Shown: positions 1-9,124 of the stretch, in pieces
Position numbering within the stretch: the stretch's first letter is position 1
How the letters are laid out: each line of letters begins with the position of its first letter
Source of the DNA: Companilactobacillus huachuanensis
GTDB lineage: Bacteria; Bacillota; Bacilli; Lactobacillales; Lactobacillaceae
Direction of reading: 5' to 3'
Assembly: GCF_005404815.1 (NCBI RefSeq)
Contig: NZ_BJDF01000008.1
Span: 62,001 to 126,000 of the forward strand
DNA length: 64,000 nucleotides
Translations under genes and position numbers: made by a program
Notes under the pieces: model-generated
Told to the model about the DNA's origin: nothing
Database searches by the model: none
Seen by the model: the letters and a program-made list of their open reading frames with translations, nothing else

Positions 1-149
1 ATGCTCAAAGTATCGTTGCCTCAAATGGTATCAACGGCATCAAAGAACGTGTTAAAAAACTGAATGGTCAAGTTAAATTTGGAACCAATAAGCCAAGTGG
101 TTTCACGACTGACATCACCATTCCAATTGGAGAAAAAACTAATGATTAA
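1..149 (+). CDS. Sensor histidine kinase, C-terminal end (partial)
   Basis: This is the last 49 codons of a gene that begins before the window, read in the frame starting at base 3. The residues NGIKERV, a basic LNG stretch and a final GF-TDITIPIGEK tail fit the end of a HATPase domain of the NarL-partner kinase type (LiaS/DesK-like), where the G-IKERV helix lies after the nucleotide-binding loop. The TAA stop at 147-149 overlaps the start of the response regulator by 8 bases, the usual arrangement for a co-translated kinase/regulator pair. The catalytic and sensor parts are outside the window, so the signal cannot be judged. Confidence 0.8.
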   Translation, partial: AQSIVASNGINGIKERVKKLNGQVKFGTNKPSGFTTDITIPIGEKTND

Positions 150-765
150 AATGATTATTGCGGATGATCAAGCCATCGTTCGAGAAGGATTGAGCCTTGT
201 TTTAGGATTTGACGACGATATCGAAATTGCTTTTCAGGCCAAAAATGGTCAAGAAGCCGTTGACTACTTAAAAAATAACGACTGTGATGTTGTGCTGATG
301 GATATTAAAATGCCAATCCTAAATGGTGTTGAAGCAACTAAAATCATCCATCGAGATTATCCCAACGTCAAAATTCTGATTCTGACAACATTCAACGACT
401 ACGAATATATTTTCCAAGGTTTAAAAAACGGTGCCAATGGTTACCTTCTCAAAGATACCGATAGCAAAGAATTAATTGCTGACATCAAAAAAGTCTACAA
501 CAACGAATCAATCATCGGCAGTCAACTCAGTGATAGCTTAGTAGCAGGTTTACAAAATAATTCCCAGCAGGACATGATCGAATCACTAACATCTAGAGAA
601 TTAGAAATTGCTAAGGCAATTGCTGATGGAAAGAGTAACAAAGAAATAAGCACCATATTGTTTTTATCAGAAGGAACAGTCAAAAATTATGTCACGAATA
701 TATTTGAAAAACTTCAATTAAGCAATCGTACTGAAGTGGCTTTGTTTATGAAAAAGTATGAATAG
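142..765 (+). CDS. NarL/FixJ-family response regulator
   Basis: This is a 207-residue DNA-binding response regulator. The N-terminal receiver domain begins MIIADDQAIVREGL with the acidic pocket, and has the phospho-acceptor Asp in CDVVLMDIKMP, the Thr of ILTTF and the Lys of YLLKDT. The C-terminal LuxR-type HTH spans about residues 145-205 (LTSRELEIAKAIADGKSNKEI, then GTVKNYVTNIFEKL). The start at 142 is chosen because GGAG at 129-132 lies 9 bases upstream and because the longer frame would read through the kinase gene. It pairs with the overlapping kinase. LiaR/VraR-like cell-envelope stress control is likely for this family but not shown. The MacB-like exporter 1 kb downstream is a possible target. 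Confidence 0.93.
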   Translation: MIKMIIADDQAIVREGLSLVLGFDDDIEIAFQAKNGQEAVDYLKNNDCDVVLMDIKMPILNGVEATKIIHRDYPNVKILILTTFNDYEYIFQGLKNGANGYLLKDTDSKELIADIKKVYNNESIIGSQLSDSLVAGLQNNSQQDMIESLTSRELEIAKAIADGKSNKEISTILFLSEGTVKNYVTNIFEKLQLSNRTEVALFMKKYE

Positions 766-771
766 GGGTTC

Positions 772-949
772 CCGTCTCCAGAGCTGAGAGTATTAACCTG
801 CTATGCGGACCGGCCCGAGCCAAAATGCGGTCTCGGACCTCGGTTTGAAGGCTTTCCATAAACCGGAAAGTCTCCAAACTCGCCCGGTGGTGTAACGGCT
901 AAAGCCGTAACGCCACACCCACAGCTGGTTAATACTCTCAGCTCTTCCG
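772..949 (-). repeat. Cloverleaf repeat element, copy 1
   Basis: Minus-oriented core that starts 6 bases after the response-regulator stop. The outer stem pairs GAGCTGAGAGTATTAACC with GGTTAATACTCTCAGCTC. Arm 2 pairs ACGGCT with AGCCGT, and arm 4 keeps the GAGACC-like and GGCTCG-like motifs. No AT-rich flank is evident on the left. Confidence 0.85.
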
Positions 950-1063
950 TCTCTTTTATTTCTTTACTGAATATTTTAGATACACTAACGCTTAGTGCTA
1001 TTCGCATCAATTACATTTTAAAATACGCTGGATATAAAGAATTCGCATATTTTTACATTCAAT

Positions 1064-1315
1064 CTAAAGGTTGAAAGGTGAAAAACTAATATAACCATTG
1101 TTGTTACAGGCTTAGAACAAATTTATTTAAATACGCAGAAGTTTTCATTTTATTTGTTACTGCCATGAAAAAATAAATTAGTTGGAAGAGCTGGCAGTAT
1201 TCATTTGCAGCGAAAGTGGTGTAATTGCTTCAACCGAGGCTCGAACCGTTCCGCGCAGCATATGAATACTGCCAGCTCTGGAAACGGCATACCTAACTAA
1301 ACTTTCAACCTTCAG
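1064..1315 (+). repeat. Cloverleaf repeat element, copy 2, with TIRs, arms lost
   Basis: Full flanks with CTAAAGGTTGAAAGG at the left and CTTTCAACCTTCAG at the right. The core (1183-1290) keeps the outer stem GAGCTGGCAGTATTCAT / ATGAATACTGCCAGCTC, which differs from most copies at paired positions. The 3' half of arm 2, all of arm 3 and the 5' part of arm 4 are deleted. Confidence 0.85.
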
Positions 1316-1371
1316 ATTCAATTAATAACCGCAAATTGCAAGAACAATTAATTAGTCGGAAGGCTCTATCC

Positions 1372-1587
1372 ACCGCCGAAAACAGTAACCAATCATCCTC
1401 CCCAATAATAGAGCCGGATGGTGACAGGAATTTTACACGCTCTGAAGGTGGCGTTATGGCTTTAGCCATTACACCACGGGACTTTTGAGACTTGCCGAAC
1501 TTGCAAGGCTCAAAAGCGAGGTTCGAGACCGCTCCTCAGGCTCGGGCCGGTCCCCATAGCGTGTAAAAATTCCTGTCACCATCCGGC
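1372..1587 (+). repeat. Cloverleaf repeat element, copy 3, variant outer stem
   Basis: Arms 2 to 4 match the family (arm 2 ATGGCT / AGCCAT; arm 4 with GAGACC and GGCTCG). The outer stem is a different sequence, pairing GCCGGATGGTGACAGGAATT (from 1413) with AATTCCTGTCACCATCCGGC (ending 1587). An extra hairpin, GGCTCTAT at 1372-1379 with ATAGAGCC at 1408-1415, precedes it. Replacement of both strands together argues that pairing is what matters. Confidence 0.8.
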
Positions 1588-1795
1588 GGCAAGCCGCCAT
1601 ATGACTAAAGTCATAATAAACTTATGACCATTCTCAATTACCCCAAAAAAGAAATAATTATATACTTTTAACTGTTGAAAAATAAACAAACATATTTAGC
1701 ACAAGCAATAAATTTCTAAAAAAATAGAAATAAATTTACAATAAAATGTGTATGTATTACAATGCTTGCTAATATGACAGAAGAGGGGTAACTAA

Positions 1796-3736
1796 ATGAC
1801 CTTACTTGAGTTGAAGAACGTAAAGAAATCATTTATGTTAAATAAACAAGAGTTTCCAGTTTTAAAGGGTATTGATCTAAAGCTTGACCGTGGCGAATTC
1901 GTTTCGATTCTTGGTGAATCAGGTGGTGGTAAAACTACCTTACTAAACACTATCGGTGGCCTAGATTCTCAATTCCAAGGTGATATTTTTGTTAATGGTC
2001 AATCATTAAAGAAGGGCTCTGACAAGGCGCTAGATAACTATCGTAGTCACACTGTTGGCTTTGTTTTCCAAAGTTTCCACTTGATAAGTCACTTGACGAT
2101 TTTAGAGAATGTTATGGTGCCATTGGAAATGTCTTCATTGAACAAAGCACAACGTACTGACCGTGCTAAATCACTCTTAGCTAAAGTTGGGCTTTCTGAA
2201 CATCTTGACAAGCATCCCAATCAATTATCTGGTGGTCAAAAACAACGTGTTGCTATTGCTCGTGCTTTAGCCAATGATCCTGAAATTATTATTGCTGATG
2301 AACCTACTGGTGCCTTGGATTCTGAAAATACTGAAGAAGTATTGAAGATTTTGGATGAAATTGCCAAAGAAGGCAAATTAGTTATTGCCGTTACCCACTC
2401 GCAAATCGTTGCTGACTACGGAACTCGAGTAGTTCACTTACAAGATGGTAAAGTCGACTCTGATAAGAAATTACGTGATTCATACTCTATTCCTAATGAA
2501 ACTCCAGCCGAAAAGAAAATCACTCACTTGAGTTTTGGCGATACTTTCCGTTTGGCTTGGGAACACATGCGTTATACCAAAGGGCGAAATATCCTAATCA
2601 TTATTGGTGCCGCCATCGGTATTTTCTCAGTTATCTTTATGCTCGGTCTCGGTTCTGGTATCACTGGTTATATCAATGGCGAAATGACTAAACAAGTCAA
2701 TCCCAATGCTATTCAAGTAACCAAAACAGTTTCACGTGACAATACTGATTCTAACAGTATTAATATGAGTAGTTCTGATATTAATCGGTTCAAAAAAATC
2801 AAAAATGTTAAAAAAGTTGAAAAAGCTTATTTTGCACAATCACCAAAGGTTAACTTCAATAATAAGAATGTCTCAGTCCAATTTTTCCAAACTTGGAACG
2901 CGACTGAAAAGCCCGATGACATTACTAAAGGTTCGAAACCGGGCAGTAATCAGATTATATTATTAAAGTCTGACGCACAAAAACTAGATAAGAATAATTA
3001 CAAGAATATGGTCGGCAAGACAGTCAAGATGTACGTTACAAGTCTTGATAAGAATAATCATCCAACTCAAATCACAATGAACTTGAAAGTTTCCGGTATC
3101 ATCAAATCTGGTTCATCAGCTGTAACTTATAACACTTTGGAATCAGCTGCTAAGGACGCCAATGTTGCCATAAAGCCTAATTTCACAACATTGACTGTCA
3201 ACAACACATTGAATGTTAAAGCCGTTCAAGAAAAAGTTAAGTCATACAAGACAACTATCGATAAGAAGAAACAAAACAGGTATACCATTACCGGTGTCGG
3301 CGCTATTATCGATTCATTGAATACTTACTTGAGATTAGCCTTTGACGTGCTAGCAGCTATTGCCGGTATTTCTCTACTTGTCTCAGCTATCATGATCATC
3401 GTAGTTCTTTACATCAGTGTTTCCGAACGTACTCAAGAAATTGGTATCCTCCGTGCTATCGGTGCCAGAAAGAAAGATATCAGGAATATGTTCATTTCCG
3501 AGTCGTTCTTGATTGGACTCTTGTCAGGTGTCTTCGCTTCGATAATTGCTTGGCTAGCTCAGATGGGAACCAATTCCATTGCTCAAAGTGCCTTTAAGGC
3601 AACAATCGTGTCAATCTCCCCAGGTAACTTTATCTTCGGTATTGTTATCAGTATTGTCATCAGTTTGTTGGCCGCTCTAGCACCTTCAAGACGTGCTGCT
3701 AAATTGGATCCTCGTGATTCATTGACAGATGAATAA
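1796..3736 (+). CDS. MacB-like ABC transporter, fused ATPase and permease
   Basis: This 646-residue protein carries an MJ0796/LolD-type ATPase in its first 230 residues: Walker A GESGGGKT at residues 40-47, signature LSGGQKQ, Walker B IIIADEPTGALD and switch His in AVTHS. A permease of FtsX/MacB type follows, with one membrane segment near residue 270 (NILIIIGAAIGIFSVIFMLG), an extracellular region of about 220 residues, and three C-terminal segments around 540-640. The SERTQEIGILRAIGA motif is typical of MacB permeases. Such proteins expel peptides, antibiotics or lipids by mechanotransmission. Start: ATG with AGAGGGG upstream. It stands alone after three repeats and ends at a clear terminator. 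A link to the two-component system upstream is plausible but unproven. Confidence 0.92.
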   Translation: MTLLELKNVKKSFMLNKQEFPVLKGIDLKLDRGEFVSILGESGGGKTTLLNTIGGLDSQFQGDIFVNGQSLKKGSDKALDNYRSHTVGFVFQSFHLISHLTILENVMVPLEMSSLNKAQRTDRAKSLLAKVGLSEHLDKHPNQLSGGQKQRVAIARALANDPEIIIADEPTGALDSENTEEVLKILDEIAKEGKLVIAVTHSQIVADYGTRVVHLQDGKVDSDKKLRDSYSIPNETPAEKKITHLSFGDTFRLAWEHMRYTKGRNILIIIGAAIGIFSVIFMLGLGSGITGYINGEMTKQVNPNAIQVTKTVSRDNTDSNSINMSSSDINRFKKIKNVKKVEKAYFAQSPKVNFNNKNVSVQFFQTWNATEKPDDITKGSKPGSNQIILLKSDAQKLDKNNYKNMVGKTVKMYVTSLDKNNHPTQITMNLKVSGIIKSGSSAVTYNTLESAAKDANVAIKPNFTTLTVNNTLNVKAVQEKVKSYKTTIDKKKQNRYTITGVGAIIDSLNTYLRLAFDVLAAIAGISLLVSAIMIIVVLYISVSERTQEIGILRAIGARKKDIRNMFISESFLIGLLSGVFASIIAWLAQMGTNSIAQSAFKATIVSISPGNFIFGIVISIVISLLAALAPSRRAAKLDPRDSLTDE

Positions 3737-3745
3737 CAAAGAATT

Positions 3746-3778
3746 AATCCTCTAACTACAGTTAGGGGATTTTTTTTA
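3746..3778 (+). terminator. Intrinsic terminator after the MacB-like gene
   Basis: AATCCTCTAAC pairs with GTTAGGGGATT around a TACA loop and is followed by a run of T. Confidence 0.9.
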
Positions 3779-3788
3779 TTGTTATTAT

Positions 3789-4102
3789 GGTTGAAAGGTG
3801 AAAAACTCATATAACCATTGTTGTTACAGGCTTAGAACAAATTTATTTAAATACGCAGAAATTTTCATTTTATTTGTTACTGCCATGAAAAATAAATTAG
3901 TTGGAAGAGCTGGCAGTATTCATTTGCAGCGAAAGTGGCGTTAGGACTTTAGTCCTTACACCACCGGGCGTGTTGGAGACTTACCGTTTTTTGGTAAGGC
4001 TTCAAACAACCTAAGATTCGAGACCGCTTTTTGGCTCGAATCGTACCGCGCAGCATATGAATACTGCCAGCTCTGGAAACGGCACAACTCATCAACCTTT
4101 AG
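3789..4102 (+). repeat. Cloverleaf repeat element, copy 4
   Basis: GGTTGAAAGGTG at the left, CAACCTTTAG at the right, core 3903-4084. The outer stem is GAGCTGGCAGTATTCAT / ATGAATACTGCCAGCTC. Arm 2 is AGGACT/AGTCCT, arm 3 is CTTACC/GGTAAG, and arm 4 is GATTCGAG/CTCGAATC. Arms 3 and 4 both show paired changes against copy 5. Confidence 0.88.
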
Positions 4103-4104
4103 AT

Positions 4105-4179
4105 AATTTATTTAAATAATCAGAAGTCTTCGTTTTATTGTTCCTACAATTAAAAAAATAAACTAGTTTCCAGAACTCA
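4105..4179 (+). repeat. Truncated left flank of a further cloverleaf element
   Basis: Directly after copy 4 the AT-rich left flank recurs (ATTTATTTAAATAATCAGAAG, TTATTGTTCCTACAATTAAAA, AACTAGTTTCCAGAACTC) and stops at the first bases of the core. This indicates a tandem insertion that later lost its core. The remaining 150 bases up to the next gene show only promoter-like AT-rich sequence. Confidence 0.65.
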
Positions 4180-4333
4180 ACAAAAGAAATTTAAGCAAAG
4201 TTTAGGAAAATTTTGTATAATTGAGTTTCGGATATACAACATGTGACCTTTCTGTGAACTTTCACCTAATGTCTTCCTATAGAAAGAGTTGTCTTGTATA
4301 CTTATTTTGTCAACATACTGGAGGAATGCGTAT

Positions 4334-5683
4334 ATGTTTTGTCCAAATTGTGGCCACAAAGTAGAACCGAATCAAAAATTCTGTGATAACTGTGGTTGGG
4401 CTCTTAAAAAGAAAAACACTGAAGATACAACTAATGAAAAGGATGATGACTCAGTTAGATCATTATCTGAAATTGAAAATGAATTGAATCAAGAAGAACC
4501 AGCTGAAAAGCCTCACCTACAACAAGCACCTGCTCAAGAACGTGAATATGGATCTGCTAATCAACCTAAACAGGCTCCTGTCGCAGAACGAAAACCCGAA
4601 CCAGTTCGTCCTGATCCAGAACCTGCCATGAAGACTTTTGAAAGTTCAAATCGTTCATCTTTCAGCAAGTCGAGTGCTTCTGAACCTGTTGATGATAAGA
4701 CGCAAGTTTATAGTAAAAACGACTTCAATCCTATCTCCCAAAAGCCTTATAAGAGCGTTGAACATGAGGATAACTTTAAAAAGACCTTTGACGACCCTAT
4801 TAAAGATCCAATTGGCAATCCCTTTGGACCAACTGAGACTGAAAAACGGGCTGCTGATGCTAAACGTCAGGCTGAAGCTGTCGATCCTAATGATGGTTTC
4901 GTGCACAATATGATGAAATTTGCGAAGAATAATGCCTATGTCAGTATCTTTGCAATCATAATTGCAGCCATCCTTTTAGTCTTTAAAAGAAATTACGGTT
5001 ATATTGCCTTAGCCATCGTAATTATTTTGTGGTTCTTGCTTTCACAATTGCGTCACGGCAATGAATTAGGGGCTAATAAAGCTCTGAAACGTGAGACATC
5101 TTTGAAGAAAGATTCTAATAGTAATTCCAATCCAAAGACAGAAACTTATAATGAACGTCCTGCTAAGCAAAAGAAGGACCGTCGTGATAAATTTGAAAAT
5201 CCGGCTGATCGTCTCAAACCAAACCATAAAACGACAACTCAAAAAATCATTATTTTCTCATCAATTATCGGATTTATCGCTTCTGTTGCGGGACCATTCT
5301 TAGATGGACTTTCACTTTCTGGGACCATCGCCAATGCTGCTAACTACACTGCCAATAACTTGGGTGCACAGCCAACTTGGATCACCAATGGTTTTTCAGC
5401 TATTCGTTTGATTTGTTTTCTTTCACCAGTCATCGCTTTGATAGCTGGTTGCTTCAGATCACGTGGTAGCATCCGTTTGGTTAGAATCTTTACCTTCTTA
5501 CCAACAATTCTCTATGCAGCTCTCTATGCGGCTTTAAATGCAGGCTTAGTTAATTCGTCAGCCATCACTGGTCAAGTAGTTGTTAACGCTAGTCGTTCAT
5601 TCGGAATGAGCTTCTACGTTCTACTAATCACCTCAGTTGTTTCATTGATTATGGCTTATACTTTACGTCCACGAGTTAAATAA
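4334..5683 (+). CDS. Zinc-ribbon multi-pass membrane protein of unknown function
   Basis: This 449-residue protein opens with a zinc ribbon (CPNCG at residues 3-7 and CDNCG about 14 residues later). A low-complexity, Pro/Glu/Lys-rich linker of about 170 residues follows, then two membrane segments near 205-245, a second charged linker and four more hydrophobic segments in the last 140 residues. Proteins with this layout (zinc_ribbon_2 plus membrane domain) are common in lactobacilli, but their function is not established. The start at 4334 is chosen over the longer frame because GGAGGA lies 9 bases upstream and because the ribbon then begins at Met-Phe-Cys. It is a single gene with its own terminator. 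Confidence 0.85.
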   Translation: MFCPNCGHKVEPNQKFCDNCGWALKKKNTEDTTNEKDDDSVRSLSEIENELNQEEPAEKPHLQQAPAQEREYGSANQPKQAPVAERKPEPVRPDPEPAMKTFESSNRSSFSKSSASEPVDDKTQVYSKNDFNPISQKPYKSVEHEDNFKKTFDDPIKDPIGNPFGPTETEKRAADAKRQAEAVDPNDGFVHNMMKFAKNNAYVSIFAIIIAAILLVFKRNYGYIALAIVIILWFLLSQLRHGNELGANKALKRETSLKKDSNSNSNPKTETYNERPAKQKKDRRDKFENPADRLKPNHKTTTQKIIIFSSIIGFIASVAGPFLDGLSLSGTIANAANYTANNLGAQPTWITNGFSAIRLICFLSPVIALIAGCFRSRGSIRLVRIFTFLPTILYAALYAALNAGLVNSSAITGQVVVNASRSFGMSFYVLLITSVVSLIMAYTLRPRVK

Positions 5684-5740
5684 GACGATTGAAGTTCAAA
5701 CAGTAATACTTATGAATTATTCATTAACTTACATTTTCTA

Positions 5741-5790
5741 AAAAAGATGGTCACAAATCGAATTTTTACGATTTATGACCATCTTTTTTT
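5741..5790 (+). terminator. Strong intrinsic terminator
   Basis: AAGATGGTCACAAATCG pairs with CGATTTATGACCATCTT, followed by a T run. It ends the zinc-ribbon gene. Confidence 0.93.
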
Positions 5791-5798
5791 GTCTTTGA

Positions 5799-6116
5799 CT
5801 GAAGGTTGAAAGGTGAAAAATGAAAAATTAATCTAACGATTGCTATTACAGACCTAGAAAAAATTTATTTAAATACTCAGAAATCTACGTTTTATTGTTC
5901 CAGCTATTAAATAAACTAGTTTCCAGAGCTGAGAGTATTCATTTGCAGCGAAAGTGGCGTTATTGCTTTAGCAATTACACCACCGGGCGTGTTGGAGACT
6001 CGCGGTTTTTGCGAGGCTTCAACCGAGGTTCGAGACCGCTTCCCAGGCTCGGGCCGTTCCGCGCAGCAATTGAATACTCTCAGCTCTGGAAACGGCATAC
6101 TTAACTAAACCTTTAG
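5799..6116 (+). repeat. Cloverleaf repeat element, copy 5
   Basis: CTGAAGGTTGAAAGG left end and CCTTTAG right end, core 5921-6098. Outer stem is GAGCTGAGAGTATTCA / TGAATACTCTCAGCTC. Arm 2 is ATTGCT/AGCAAT, arm 3 CTCGC/GCGAG, arm 4 GGTTCGAG/CTCGGGCC. Both core edges read TTTCCAGAGCTGAG outward, whereas most copies have TTGGAAGAGCTG on the left, so the outer hairpin here is a more complete palindrome. Confidence 0.88.
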
Positions 6117-6249
6117 TTTTTATTAATTAATTGTTCCGCTTCCAGAAGTATTTTACTCAAAATACAATAAATAATTTTACAAATAATTCACTATTTGTTT
6201 AAACATTATCCGATATAATTATATTGCACAGTATATTGGAGGTGCTCCT

Positions 6250-8220
6250 ATGCAACATCACAAATATACCCAAACAATTATAAAATCACTGCTACTTATA
6301 CTATTCCCTATCACTCTGCTAATGGTGGTAACAGCCTCCACTGATCACAAAATCAAGGCTGATGATGAAGAAATCGTTGTTAAGCCTAATTTCAAACCGA
6401 CCAAAACTCCTAAAAAGTTTATCGGTATTTGGCTGACCAGTGGTTACGATTTACAGCCTCAGGCGGACTACTACACCCTTGTTGATGATCCAGTAACAAT
6501 TCGTACAAATACTGGACGTTCAGTTTGGTCGGCTATTACCGGTGCTTTTGACGGTATCCACTTTCGCTGGTGGAAAACGACTGACGGTTTGATTTGGACC
6601 GAAGTTGATAAAAATGACAATGGTCAAAAAAAGAATTTCACTGTTACTCCGACTGAACCGGGAACAACCTGGTATCAACTGGATACACAGTACTATAAAT
6701 ACATCACTTGGTATCTGAAAACACACCTTTATTCTCAAGTGACTGCTGTTCATGCGCTCTCCGAACCAGTGGATGCACTATCGATTGATGTCATAGTTGA
6801 TGATGATTACCTCTACAATACAAGTGACGAATTATCAAATACCACCTTTGCTCACGCCAAGCCAAACCCAGCTAATGCTACGGGAAAGCTTACTTGGTCA
6901 ATTGATGATTCAAGTTTAGCCACTATTGACGAAGATGGTCAGATTGTGGCCAATAACAAGGGTAATTCGGGTATTGTCACAGCAACTGCGACTATCGTTA
7001 ACAATGATGGAAAATCAGTTTCTGGTTCAACTACAGTAGAAATCGGTGGTGGACTTGACGATCAAACAGTTAAATCCGGTCAAAGCGCTACATACACCCT
7101 AAAAGGAAATACTGGTGGCGATGGCGATGAAGATGATGACGATACTGGTACAATTACGATCGACTGGTACAAGTATTTGCCCGGTTCTAATAAGAAAGTC
7201 AAGGTGGCTAGCGGTGATAGTACGACTTATGTTACTGAAGTTGCCAGTATGGACGATGATGAATCATATTATCAGGCAGTTATCACTTTAAAGTCAGGTA
7301 AAATTACCAAAACAATTACCTCAAATAAAGCCAAATTAACGGTTATTCCGTCCGGAGAACCAGATATCGACATTGATAATACTTTGAATAACGAAACATA
7401 TACGGACTCTGATGACACCGATCTACTGCTTAATAATGTAGTTAACGAAGACAATATTACGTACAATAACACCTTAACTAATCAAAGTTCTGAAGGATTA
7501 TTGAAAAATGGGTACTATGTAATTCCGATGCGACAAGGTACCAAAGTTAATCAGATTCTTATGAATGGTGAAGAATTAGCTGAGGACCAATATGAAATCA
7601 TCCCTGAAGATGACGATAATTCCGATAATTTAGTCATGAGTATTGGCAATATAAATACCAACGCTGATGTAAAAATTGAAGTTAACACAACGGTTCAAAA
7701 TATCACTCAGCAAGACACCTTTAAATCAACACCTTACGTTTATGGAACTGATAATGACGGTAATCTTTATCGAAGAGAAGCACGCAACGAAGTCATAAAT
7801 TATATTTCCAATCAAATCGAAACTAACATTAAAAATATTGATTACGGAACGCTCATTGCTTACAAAAAAAATATTCTTAAATATCGTCCCGACGAAATCA
7901 ATAATCCCAATAACATCGTTGATATTTCCGATAATCGACGTACTAAAGATGCCATGAATGTCTATGTTTCACAGCAAGATGAATTCACTCATGAAACCTC
8001 CGGAGCCGTGCTACCCGTGAGTCTACGCTATTACCAAAATGGCTCATTCCAAAATATTATCAATGATAAAATACCAGTTTCATCTTCTCAAGCTGGAGAT
8101 GAATTAGCGTCAATTGGTTGGAATAAGGCCGACGGATTGTTACTGCATGTTGATGACAGCCCTCTCTTTGCTGGGAAATACACTACTTCGATTATTTGGC
8201 ATTTTGAAAATAGTCTATAA
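6250..8220 (+). CDS. Secreted surface protein with Ig-like domains and a WxL-like C-terminus
   Basis: This 656-residue protein has a signal peptide (basic start, then the hydrophobic run LLLILFPITLLMVV, then AST-DHKIKADDE). Repeated Ig-like or BIG2-like segments follow (about 160-260 with WSIDDSSLATIDEDGQIVA, and 265-375), with an Asp-rich insertion near 295. The last 170 residues resemble a WxL cell-wall-binding domain: an IDYGT start, a DNRRT motif, SGAVLPVSL and a final YTTSIIW. However, the tryptophan of the first WxL motif is absent (MNVYV at that place). No LPXTG is present. Attachment to peptidoglycan or to a partner protein is inferred from the family. GGAGGTGC lies just upstream of ATG 6250. 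The next gene is a paralogue of identical length. Confidence 0.78.
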   Translation: MQHHKYTQTIIKSLLLILFPITLLMVVTASTDHKIKADDEEIVVKPNFKPTKTPKKFIGIWLTSGYDLQPQADYYTLVDDPVTIRTNTGRSVWSAITGAFDGIHFRWWKTTDGLIWTEVDKNDNGQKKNFTVTPTEPGTTWYQLDTQYYKYITWYLKTHLYSQVTAVHALSEPVDALSIDVIVDDDYLYNTSDELSNTTFAHAKPNPANATGKLTWSIDDSSLATIDEDGQIVANNKGNSGIVTATATIVNNDGKSVSGSTTVEIGGGLDDQTVKSGQSATYTLKGNTGGDGDEDDDDTGTITIDWYKYLPGSNKKVKVASGDSTTYVTEVASMDDDESYYQAVITLKSGKITKTITSNKAKLTVIPSGEPDIDIDNTLNNETYTDSDDTDLLLNNVVNEDNITYNNTLTNQSSEGLLKNGYYVIPMRQGTKVNQILMNGEELAEDQYEIIPEDDDNSDNLVMSIGNINTNADVKIEVNTTVQNITQQDTFKSTPYVYGTDNDGNLYRREARNEVINYISNQIETNIKNIDYGTLIAYKKNILKYRPDEINNPNNIVDISDNRRTKDAMNVYVSQQDEFTHETSGAVLPVSLRYYQNGSFQNIINDKIPVSSSQAGDELASIGWNKADGLLLHVDDSPLFAGKYTTSIIWHFENSL

Positions 8221-8294
8221 AGACTAACAATACGGAGAACGCGACAGAACATCGTCAGATTTTGAGTAAAAACATTTCGATAATTAGTGATAAT

Positions 8295-8376
8295 AAAAAA
8301 GGAAGTCGTTTTTCACTTTGGACACCAGACACTCATTTGGGTCCATGCGCTAGGTGAAAAACAACTTCTTTTTATT
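8295..8376 (+). terminator. Long hairpin terminator
   Basis: GAAGTCGTTTTTCAC pairs with GTGAAAAACAACTTC around a long loop, followed by TTTTTATT. It ends the first surface-protein gene. Confidence 0.85.
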
Positions 8377-8394
8377 GTTCTTAACTGAAGGTTA

Positions 8395-8680
8395 AAAAGT
8401 GAAAAATTAATCTAAACATTGTTATTACAGGCCTAGAACAAATTTATTTAAATAAGCAGAGGTTTTAATTTTTTTAATTTTATTTGTTTCTGCCATAAAA
8501 AAACAACCTGGTTGGAAGAGCTGAGAGTATTCATTTGCAGCGAAAGTGACGTTAGTGCTTTAAATTACACCACCGGGCGTGTTGAAGTCTCGAGACCGCT
8601 CTTTGGCTCGGGCCGTTCCGCGCAGCAAATGAATACTCTCAGCTCTGGAAACGGCATACTTACCTAAACCTTCAATCTTT
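8395..8680 (+). repeat. Cloverleaf repeat element, copy 6, arm 3 lost
   Basis: CTGAAGGTTAAAAAG left end and CCTTCAATC right end, core 8513-8658. The outer stem is intact (GAGCTGAGAGTATTCATTTGC / GCAAATGAATACTCTCAGCTC). Arm 2 is shortened and arm 3 is missing, leaving GTGTTGAAGTCTCGAGACC joined to arm 4. Confidence 0.85.
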
Positions 8681-8696
8681 TGTCCTTATAGGTAAA

Positions 8697-9017
8697 CTAA
8701 AGGTTGAAAGGTAAAAAAATAATAAAACTATTGTTGTTACAAGACTAGAACAAATTTATTTAAATAAGCAGAAATTTTCATTTTATTTGTTACTGCCATG
8801 AAAAAGTAACTTAGTTGGAAGAGCTGAGAGTATTTATTTGCAGCGAAAGTGGCGTTAGGACTTTAGTCCTTACGCCACCGGGCGTGTTGAAGACTCGCGG
8901 GTTTTGCGAGGCTTCAACCGAGATTCGAGACCGCCATTTGGCTCGAATCGTACCGCGCAGCATATGAATACTTTCAGCTCTGGAAACGGCATAAAGCATC
9001 AAACTTTCAACCTTTAG
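8697..9017 (+). repeat. Cloverleaf repeat element, copy 7
   Basis: Lies in tandem with copy 6. The ends are CTAAAGGTTGAAAGG and CTTTCAACCTTTAG, an almost perfect 14-base inverted repeat. Core 8817-8992 has all arms: arm 2 AGGACT/AGTCCT, arm 3 CTCGC/GCGAG, arm 4 GATTCGAG/CTCGAATC. This is the best copy for defining element length, about 320 bases. Confidence 0.9.
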
Positions 9018-9124
9018 ATAGGTAAATCTGAAATTAAAAGTTAACTTGTAATATTTACTTTCCCCATTTTTGATTTTCCTATATTATTGATATTGGTATA
9101 GATTTTATTATAGGAGAAAATATT

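Noticed and set aside
64-141. Upstream part of the response-regulator frame
   Set aside because: These bases encode the end of the histidine kinase in another frame. The regulator fold starts at the ATG at 142 behind GGAG.
772-949. Repeat core as an ordinary intrinsic terminator
   Set aside because: No T run follows either end, separate good terminators precede most copies, and the three-arm fold is far more complex than a terminator.
6250-8220. Sortase-anchored protein (LPXTG)
   Set aside because: No LPXTG-like motif, hydrophobic tail or basic end is present. The C-terminus is a WxL-like module.
8395-9017. CRISPR array
   Set aside because: Two tandem repeat copies lie here, but unit length is about 300 bases, there are no short equal spacers and no cas genes in the window.
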